NCBI GenBank assembly: GCA_934661765.1
Contig: CAKUJT010000125.1
Span: forward strand, 1-6,514
Length of the DNA stretch: 6,514 nt
Direction: 5' to 3'
Source: an uncultured Senegalimassilia sp.
GTDB taxonomy: Bacteria; Actinomycetota; Coriobacteriia; Coriobacteriales; Eggerthellaceae
Shown here: positions 1 to 6,514 of the stretch, piece by piece
Layout: the number at the start of each line of letters is the position of its first letter
How positions within the stretch are numbered: position 1 is the first letter of the stretch
Position numbers and translations under genes: made by a program
The notes under the pieces: generated by a model
The model's input: the letters and a program-made list of their open reading frames with translations, nothing else
Databases searched by the model: none
Told to the model about the DNA's origin: nothing

Positions 1-1
1 C

Positions 2-74
2 CGGGGTGTAGCGCAGTTGGTAGCGCGCTTGGTTCGGGACCAAGAGGCCGTGGGTTCGAATCCCGTCACTCCGA
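2..74 (+). tRNA. tRNA-Pro (anticodon CGG)
   Basis: A full cloverleaf can be folded. The acceptor arm pairs CGGGGTG (2-8) with CACTCCG (67-73), with one G-T wobble, followed by discriminator A74. The D arm contains GCGC-AGTTGGTA-GCGC. The anticodon stem CTTGG/CCAAG encloses loop TTCGGGA, giving anticodon CGG, which reads proline CCG codons. The T arm has the TTCGAAT loop. CCA is not encoded; the next bases are CTTTTA, so CCA must be added after transcription. A rho-independent terminator follows within 7 bases, so this is the last or only gene of its transcript; its promoter is outside the window. Confidence 0.97.
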
Positions 75-80
75 CTTTTA

Positions 81-117
81 GCCTGTGACATAAATGCTGT
101 CACGGGCTTTTTTGTTT
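81..117 (+). terminator. Rho-independent terminator of tRNA-Pro
   Basis: GCCTGTGACA (81-90) pairs over 10 positions, one a T-G wobble, with TGTCACGGGC (98-107) around a 7-base loop, and is followed by a run of six to seven T with one interruption. It lies directly behind the tRNA and ends its transcript. Confidence 0.93.
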
Positions 118-211
118 GTTGCAACGCAGAAAACGCGCATATCCAACAGGATTCTTTGATACTATAATTTTCAATGTTGTCCAAACATTCGGAATTTTCA
201 CTACTATATTA

Positions 212-289
212 ACCATAAAAGCGGGTATCATTTTTATCACATTTAGATTCAAAAAATGCCGTAGGTTCGTAGAAATCTACGGCATTTTT
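212..289 (+). repeat. Copy 1 of terminator-associated direct repeat
   Basis: The 20-base block at 224-243 (GGTATC, then A, then TTTTTATCACATT) recurs at 4694-4713 with one mismatch. In both places it is followed 26-27 bases after its start by AAAAAATGCC, the left arm of a terminator hairpin, and is preceded by a similar ATAA-GC stretch. The two copies are in the same orientation, about 4.47 kb apart, and bracket the whole bgl operon. Origin is not visible: a repeat family, or duplication linked to arrival of the operon. Confidence 0.7.
252..289 (+). terminator. Orphan (bidirectional) terminator hairpin
   Basis: AAAAATGCCGTAG (252-264) pairs perfectly with CTACGGCATTTTT (277-289), extendable by three inner pairs, leaving a 6-base loop, and more T follows after C290. 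The A-run on the left arm gives the mirror image on the other strand. No gene is visible between the tRNA terminator and this hairpin, so what it terminates is unclear. Confidence 0.8.
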
Positions 290-333
290 CTTTTTCAAGC
301 ACACATTTTAGTACACATTTTTTCAGGAGAGCA

Positions 334-354
334 TGGGAAGATCCTATCTTCCCA
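334..354. repeat. Perfect inverted repeat, 9-base arms
   Basis: TGGGAAGAT (334-342) and ATCTTCCCA (346-354) are exact reverse complements separated by CCT. No T-run follows, so it is not a typical terminator. It sits about 95 bases upstream of the putative bgl -35 and could be an operator or a structured remnant; the sequence does not decide. Confidence 0.6.
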
Positions 355-445
355 GTCAGCGGGAATATCCGATCTCTTGGATTTTGACAGCGCCCCTTGG
401 AAGTATGCACCAAAAAAGTACCTTTTTCTTTGTTAAAATTGAGAA

Positions 446-474
446 TAGACATTTCCCTTTAAATCTGCTATTCT
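446..474 (+). promoter_or_regulatory. Putative sigma-A promoter of the bgl operon
   Basis: A -35 box TAGACA (446-451, 5 of 6 to TTGACA) lies 17 bases before TATTCT (469-474, 4 of 6 to TATAAT). The latter carries the extended -10 dinucleotide TG in the form TGC-TATTCT. The predicted start near 481 would put the RAT hairpin within about 12 bases of the 5' end, as expected for a BglG-type leader. Confidence 0.6.
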
Positions 475-491
475 GTTTGCAGACAATAAAA

Positions 492-522
492 CTGGTCGTT
501 ACTCCTCGGGAGGCGCTACCAG
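492..522 (+). promoter_or_regulatory. RAT (ribonucleic antiterminator) hairpin, bgl leader
   Basis: CTGGT (492-496) pairs with ACCAG (518-522), G498 with C516, and CTCC (502-505) with GGAG (509-512), leaving small internal loops. The motif GG-T-GTTACT on the left arm and AGGC-...-ACC on the right follow the known BglG/LicT/SacY target pattern (GGATTGTTACT...GGCAAAACC type). It lies upstream of a BglG-family gene and before a T-run, so the encoded protein is inferred to bind here and autoregulate the operon. Confidence 0.75.
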
Positions 523-593
523 CCGGACTTTGCGCCAGCAGTGTATACTGTGCGGTTTTGTTTGGTGTGGTGGTTTGCATCCGGGGTTTTTTT
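518..593 (+). terminator. Leader terminator controlled by antitermination
   Basis: A run of seven T (587-593) follows CCGGGG, upstream of the antiterminator start codon. ACC (518-520) and CCGGA (523-527) can pair with TCCGG-GGT (580-587). This would reuse the right arm of the RAT hairpin and make the two structures mutually exclusive, as in known bgl/lic leaders. The loop is long (about 50 bases) and holds its own small hairpin (539-550). A more compact alternative is 533-563, ending in TTTTGTTT. Existence of a leader terminator is likely; its exact fold is uncertain. Confidence 0.5.
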
Positions 594-625
594 GTTGCCA
601 TTATCTAGAAAGGCGGGCATCTATT

Positions 626-1456
626 TTGAAAATCATCCGCAGGATCAACAACAATGCAGCAGTGGCACAGGATAAGCGCGGCCGTGAAATGGTCGTTCTG
701 GGGCGCGGGGTCGGCTTTGGCCAGCTTCCCTATGAGCTTACCGATATGTCTGTTGTCTATCGCACATTTTATGATGTTGACCCGAAATATTTTGATGTTG
801 TTGGCAGCCTTCCGCAGGATGTGGTCCTTGCTTCGGCCGATATCATAGAACAGGCGGAAATCAGCCTGGGATGCGATCTGAATCCGAATCTTCCTTTTAC
901 CTTGGCAGACCATATTGCCTTTGCCATCAAGCGAGAGCAACAGGGAATTCGCCTGGCCATGCCGCTGGCATTCGATGTAAAGCACCTGTACCCGCAGGAA
1001 TATGAGCTGGGGCTGCGGGCGCTGGAAATTGTTCGCCAGCATACCAAAGAATCTCTGCCGAAAGCCGAGGGCAGCAGCATCGCTCTGCATATTGTCAGCG
1101 CGGAGCTGGAAAGCGGCGACCTGCACACAATGCTTACCGCGTTGGATGTGTTGGAAGAAATCACTGCCATTGTAGAGCAAAAGCTCCACATCAGCCTTGA
1201 CCGCGAAAGCTACAGCTATGCCCGTTTTGCCATGCACCTGCAATTTCTGGTGCAGCGCTTGCAGGCAGGTAATCCGGCACATGACGGAAGTGGGGAACTG
1301 CTGGAAGATTTGGCCCGGCAATACCCGGATATATACGCATGTGCCACCGAAGTGGCGCAGCGTTTACAAGCAGAACACAGCTGGCAGTGCAGCAAAGAGG
1401 AAATTCTCTACTTAATGCTGCATATCCACCGTGTACAAATCCATGAGGAAGCCTGA
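626..1456 (+). CDS. bglG: BglG/LicT-family transcriptional antiterminator
   Basis: RNA-binding antiterminator that switches on the downstream PTS operon. I place the start at TTG 626, giving 276 aa, the usual family length. It has a GGCGGG ribosome site at 612-617 and begins MKIIRRINNNAAVA, matching the family N-terminus; the upstream ATG at 530 lies in the leader terminator and adds unrelated residues. Residues 1-58 form the CAT RNA-binding domain (INNN near 7-10, LGRGVGFG at 25-32). PRD1 spans about 65-170 with H96 (ADHIAFAIKR) and H155 (ALHIVSAE). PRD2 spans about 172-276 with H204 (FAMHLQFL) and H266 (LMLHIHRV). All four canonical regulatory histidines are therefore present. By family knowledge, the cognate EII phosphorylates PRD1 to inactivate and HPr phosphorylates PRD2 to activate. 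A RAT hairpin lies in its own leader, implying autoregulation. The target is inferred from context; licT is an equally fair name. Confidence 0.93.
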   Translation: MKIIRRINNNAAVAQDKRGREMVVLGRGVGFGQLPYELTDMSVVYRTFYDVDPKYFDVVGSLPQDVVLASADIIEQAEISLGCDLNPNLPFTLADHIAFAIKREQQGIRLAMPLAFDVKHLYPQEYELGLRALEIVRQHTKESLPKAEGSSIALHIVSAELESGDLHTMLTALDVLEEITAIVEQKLHISLDRESYSYARFAMHLQFLVQRLQAGNPAHDGSGELLEDLARQYPDIYACATEVAQRLQAEHSWQCSKEEILYLMLHIHRVQIHEEA

Positions 1457-1486
1457 AAGAGCTTTCCATTATAATATAGAATGTTT

Positions 1487-1514
1487 CCGCGTGGGTATGC
1501 GCGCACCTACACGG
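1487..1514 (+). other. Intergenic hairpin between bglG and bglP
   Basis: CCGCGTGGGT (1487-1496) pairs with ACCTACACGG (1505-1514), with one C-A mismatch and one G-T wobble, around an 8-base GC-rich loop. No T-run follows and no RAT consensus is seen, so it is not an obvious terminator. It sits 38 bases before the permease start and may mark an mRNA processing or stability element. Confidence 0.55.
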
Positions 1515-1552
1515 TTGCAGATAGATAATTTTAAACAGGAGACCGTGAAGTT

Positions 1553-4676
<3,124 letters not shown>

Positions 4677-4684
4677 GTAAGTTC

Positions 4685-4757
4685 TATAAGCAAGGTATCC
4701 TTTTTATCACATTCACAACAAAAAATGCCTGGTATCTTTAGATGCCAGGCATTTTTT
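4685..4757 (+). repeat. Copy 2 of terminator-associated direct repeat
   Basis: GGTATC, C, TTTTTATCACATT at 4694-4713 matches 224-243 at 19 of 20 positions, and the similarity continues with AAAAAATGCC at 4720-4729. The copy lies between the bglA stop codon and the operon terminator, in the same orientation as copy 1. Confidence 0.7.
4720..4757 (+). terminator. Rho-independent terminator of the bgl operon
   Basis: AAAAAATGCCTGG (4720-4732) pairs with CCAGGCATTTTTT (4745-4757); inner pairs bring the stem to 17 bases around a TTTA loop. A T-rich tail follows. The A-run on the left arm means it can also work on the other strand. It lies 44 bases after the bglA stop codon. Confidence 0.95.
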
Positions 4758-4770
4758 GTATTTTTGAACA

Positions 4771-4851
4771 GGGCGACGGCACCGCCGTGCCAGGGCCAAC
4801 AGTCCAGTGGACTGTTGGCGAGGGCGCGGGAAAATCCCGTCACTCGCGCCC
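4771..4851. repeat. Structured palindromic intergenic repeat
   Basis: Three palindromes are packed together. ACGGC/GCCGT is at 4776-4788. A perfect 12-1-12 palindrome at 4795-4819 has half-site GCCAACAGTCCA. GGGCGCG/CGCGCCC at 4822-4851 encloses a smaller GGGA/TCCC hairpin (4828-4838). From memory, ACAGTCCA-type palindromes like this recur in intergenic DNA of Faecalibacterium-like genomes; I cannot verify this here. A short open frame on the minus strand covers it but looks spurious. Function is unknown. Confidence 0.7.
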
Positions 4852-4941
4852 ACTTTCCTTTACGCGAACTTCAGCAGCTTTTATAAGGCCGTCGGCTGCG
4901 TTCCTGTTTAAAGAGATGATGGAGAAATACCGCGAGGAATC

Positions 4942-4970
4942 TTGACAAGGCTGCGCTAACGGCGTACATT
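4942..4970 (+). promoter_or_regulatory. Putative sigma-A promoter of the phosphofructokinase gene
   Basis: A perfect -35 box TTGACA (4942-4947) is followed after 17 bases by TACATT (4965-4970, 4 of 6 to TATAAT). The transcription start would fall near 4977, about 27 bases before the ATG. The -10 box is weak and lies within a palindrome, suggesting regulation. Confidence 0.7.
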
Positions 4971-4985
4971 TATATTATAAATGTA
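4965..4985. promoter_or_regulatory. Perfect 10-1-10 palindrome, likely operator of pfkA
   Basis: TACATTTATA (4965-4974) and TATAAATGTA (4976-4985) are exact reverse complements around one T. The palindrome covers the -10 box and the predicted start site, where a bound repressor would block RNA polymerase. I do not recognise the half-site as that of a known regulator. AT-richness raises the chance of coincidence somewhat. Confidence 0.55.
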
Positions 4986-5003
4986 TATTAGGGAGGTTTT
5001 CTT

Positions 5004-6080
5004 ATGGCGATTCGTGTTGGCATCCTGACTTCCGGCGGCGACTGCCCCGGTTTAAACGCCACTATCCGCGGCGTGGCCAAGGCGCTGTACCACCGCATGG
5101 GCAGCAAGGTCGAGATCGTGGGCATCATGAACGGCTACGACGGCCTGATCAACGGCAATTACCGCGAGATGAGCCCGGATGAGTTTTCCGGCATTCTGAC
5201 CGTGGGCGGCACCATCCTGGGCACCAAGCGCACCCCCTTTAAAAAAATGCGTGTGGTCGAGGAAGACAAGGTGGACAAGGTGGCCGCCATGAAGAAAAAC
5301 TACCGCGCAGCCAAGCTGGACTGCCTGCTGTGCCTGGGCGGCAACGGTACCCACAAGACCGCCAACCTGCTCAGCCAGGAGGGGCTCAATATCATCGGTC
5401 TGCCCAAGACGATCGACAACGACATTTACGGCACCGATGTGACTTTTGGCTTCCACACTGCCGTGGACATTGCCACCGAGGTCATCGACCGCATCCACAC
5501 CACGGCGGGCAGCCACAGCCGCGTGATGTGCATTGAGATCATGGGCAACAAGGCCGGCTGGCTGACGCTGTACGCCGGCATGGCGGGCGGCGCGGATATC
5601 ATTCTGCTGCCCGAGCTGCCGTATGACATCAAAAAGGTCGCTGCTGCGGTGGAAAACCGCGCCAAGGCGGGCAAGAACTTCTCGATTCTGGCCGTGGCCG
5701 AGGGTGCATTCTCCCAGGAAGAGGCCAAGATGAAGCGCAAGGAGTGGACCGCCCAGCGTGCTGCGGCGGGCTACACCACCGCTACCGCCCGCATTGCCAA
5801 GCAGGTCGAAGAGCTGACCGGCGCGGAGACGCGCATCTGTGTGCCGGGCCACATGCAGCGCGGCGGCAGCCCCAGCGCCTACGACCGCGTACTGGCCACC
5901 CAGTTTGGCGCCTACGCCGCCGGGCTGATTGCCGACGAGCACTACGGCGTGACCGTTGCCATGGTCAACCGCCATGTGACCGCAAATCCTTTGGCGGATG
6001 TGGCGGGCAAGACCCGCGGTGTGCCGGGCGATTGCGACATGTTGAATGTTGCAAAGGCTATGGGGATTTGTTTGGGGTAA
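5004..6080 (+). CDS. pfkA: 6-phosphofructokinase (Lys-containing, group III-like)
   Basis: Cytoplasmic glycolytic kinase converting fructose 6-phosphate to fructose 1,6-bisphosphate. ATG 5004 has GGGAGG at 4991-4996. The product is 358 aa, somewhat longer than the classic 320-residue bacterial enzyme. Motifs in order: GILTSGGDCPGLN (6-18), GGNGTHKTA (112-120), PKTIDND (134-140) with catalytic base Asp138, MGNKAGW (180-186), AEGAF (232-236) and PGHMQRGGSPSAYDR (281-295). Gly115 at the position of E. coli Gly104 favours ATP as donor, whereas Lys135 in place of Gly124 is a feature of PPi-type and group III enzymes. Asn114 replaces the Mg-binding Asp103. The donor, ATP or PPi, is therefore not settled by sequence. 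The gene is monocistronic, with its own promoter and terminator, and uses G/C-ending codons more heavily than the bgl genes. Confidence 0.94.
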   Translation: MAIRVGILTSGGDCPGLNATIRGVAKALYHRMGSKVEIVGIMNGYDGLINGNYREMSPDEFSGILTVGGTILGTKRTPFKKMRVVEEDKVDKVAAMKKNYRAAKLDCLLCLGGNGTHKTANLLSQEGLNIIGLPKTIDNDIYGTDVTFGFHTAVDIATEVIDRIHTTAGSHSRVMCIEIMGNKAGWLTLYAGMAGGADIILLPELPYDIKKVAAAVENRAKAGKNFSILAVAEGAFSQEEAKMKRKEWTAQRAAAGYTTATARIAKQVEELTGAETRICVPGHMQRGGSPSAYDRVLATQFGAYAAGLIADEHYGVTVAMVNRHVTANPLADVAGKTRGVPGDCDMLNVAKAMGICLG

Positions 6081-6105
6081 TTTTTGTTTTTTGTTTGTGC
6101 TTTAC

Positions 6106-6137
6106 GGGCGTTGCCACCTTGCGGCAACGCCCTTTTT
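6106..6137 (+). terminator. Rho-independent terminator of pfkA
   Basis: GGGCGTTGCC (6106-6115) pairs perfectly with GGCAACGCCC (6123-6132) around a 7-base loop, followed by five T (6133-6137). It lies 25 bases after the stop codon. Confidence 0.95.
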
Positions 6138-6163
6138 GTTGGGCGGCTGCGGTTTTTTTGGGC

Positions 6164-6391
6164 GTAGGGGCGCACAGTGTGCGCCCGTGCAATTTGGCCG
6201 CAACGTGAGATTTTGCGGGCGAACAATGTTCGCCCCTACAGCCACCGTGTGGTTGCGTGTAGGGGCGACGTCCTCGACGCCCCGGCAGGTGCGCGTATAT
6301 TACGGGCGGATATGGAATCCGCCCCTACGGTGAACCATAAATTTGCAATAACGCATGGCCGCACGGGGCGCCGGGGACGCCGCTCCCCTAC
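6164..6391. repeat. Cluster of five GTAGGGG/CCCCTAC palindromic modules
   Basis: Five short inverted repeats share the edge GTAGGGG or its complement CCCCTAC. They lie at 6164-6186 (arms GGGCGCACA/TGTGCGCCC), 6217-6239 (GGGCGAACA/TGTTCGCCC), 6259-6283 (GGGGC...GCCCC), 6304-6328 (GGGCGGAT/ATCCGCCC) and 6365-6391 (GGGG...CCCC). Left-edged and right-edged modules alternate at first, forming two head-to-head pairs plus one extra. Arms are conserved as complementary pairs although their sequences differ between modules. Such GTAGGGG repeats are known intergenic elements in several bacterial phyla; their function is not established. No gene is visible from 6138 to the window end. Confidence 0.8.
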
Positions 6392-6468
6392 GAATAATTT
6401 TTAAATTCGTAATCAACGGGACCAATGGGCAAGGGCACGCAAAACTCTAAAAAATTTCCAAAAACCTC

Positions 6469-6499
6469 TTGACCTTAAACCCGTGTTTAATGCTACACT
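6469..6499 (+). promoter_or_regulatory. MerR-type promoter with 19-base spacer and dyad
   Basis: A -35 box TTGACC (6469-6474) and a -10 box TACACT (6494-6499) are separated by 19 bases, longer than the 17 of ordinary promoters. The spacer contains the perfect inverted repeat TTAAAC (6475-6480) / GTTTAA (6485-6490). This arrangement is the known hallmark of promoters activated by MerR-family regulators through DNA untwisting. The controlled gene begins beyond the right edge. Confidence 0.7.
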
Positions 6500-6514
6500 G
6501 GTAGCAGAAACAAA

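Larger units (their letters stand above)
118..440. other. Gene-free region upstream of the bgl promoter
   Basis: I see no credible coding sequence here. Short open frames cross terminators and the promoter region and resemble nothing I know. The stretch is AT-richer than its surroundings. It holds a TATAAT at 163-168 without a usable -35, the repeat and orphan terminator described separately, a short direct repeat ACACATTTT (301-309 and 313-321), and an inverted repeat at 334-354. Confidence 0.6.

Noticed and set aside
163..168. TATAAT between the two terminators as promoter of a small RNA
   Set aside because: No -35 box at 15-19 bases and no extended -10; not enough to call a promoter.
384..409. 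TTGACA (384-389) with TATGCA (404-409) as the bgl promoter
   Set aside because: The spacer is only 14 bases; the TAGACA/TGC-TATTCT pair closer to the RAT is better placed.
333..608. Open frame of 91 codons starting with AGGAGA and ATG
   Set aside because: It runs across the bgl promoter, RAT and terminator, ends inside the antiterminator ribosome-site region, and the product resembles no protein.
530..625. Upstream ATG extension of the antiterminator gene (32 extra residues)
   Set aside because: It lies inside the leader terminator region, has no ribosome site, and the extra Cys-rich residues do not belong to the BglG family; TTG 626 fits the family N-terminus.
605..1321. Long minus-strand open frame opposite the antiterminator
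   Set aside because: A shadow of a clearly coding + strand gene, with no ribosome site or recognisable domain.
1470..1475. TATAAT in the bglG-bglP gap as an internal promoter
   Set aside because: No -35 match at usable spacing and no TG extension.
5052..5975. 307-codon minus-strand open frame opposite pfkA
   Set aside because: A result of the high-GC codon pattern of pfkA; composition is His/Val/Ala-rich and shows no domain.
6164..6391. Possible CRISPR array in the repeated tail
   Set aside because: Repeats differ in sequence, alternate in orientation and have irregular spacing; they are palindromic modules, not CRISPR repeats with spacers.

Overview
The window looks like chromosomal DNA of a Gram-positive anaerobe of the Clostridia, probably the Faecalibacterium/Gemmiger/Subdoligranulum part of the Oscillospiraceae. 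This is inferred from the AGGAGG-type ribosome sites, the BglG-type sugar operon, a clostridial-type phosphofructokinase with a Lys in the PKTIDND motif, and intergenic GTAGGGG and ACAGTCCA-type palindromes. No marker gene settles the species.

Layout, all genes on the + strand: tRNA-Pro(CGG) at 2-74 with its terminator; a gene-poor stretch at 118-440 holding an orphan terminator and an inverted repeat; a three-gene beta-glucoside operon (promoter about 446-474, RAT antiterminator hairpin and leader terminator 492-593, bglG-type antiterminator 626-1456, PTS EIIBC permease 1553-3214, GH1 6-phospho-beta-glucosidase 3228-4676) closed by a strong terminator at 4720-4757; a structured palindromic repeat at 4771-4851; a monocistronic phosphofructokinase (5004-6080) with a promoter overlapped by a perfect palindrome; and a 430-base tail with a terminator, a cluster of GTAGGGG palindromes and, at the very end, a MerR-type promoter pointing out of the window.

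The operon makes sense as one circuit. The permease imports and phosphorylates an aryl- or alkyl-beta-glucoside, the GH1 enzyme splits the 6-phosphate product to glucose 6-phosphate, and the PRD antiterminator, when its histidines report substrate flux, stabilises the RAT hairpin so that transcription passes the leader terminator. Phosphofructokinase takes the sugar onward in glycolysis, but it is transcribed separately and is more GC-rich in style than the bgl genes.

The most unusual point is the permease. Its first 70 or so residues are a degenerate second copy of the EIIB domain without the phosphorylatable Cys. A near-perfect internal Shine-Dalgarno and ATG sit exactly where a canonical EIIBC would begin, so two protein forms are possible. 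No EIIA domain is present. Other points worth checking are the pfkA palindrome, the MerR promoter at the right edge, and direct repeats (including a 13-base copy of the tRNA 3' end) that flank the bgl operon.
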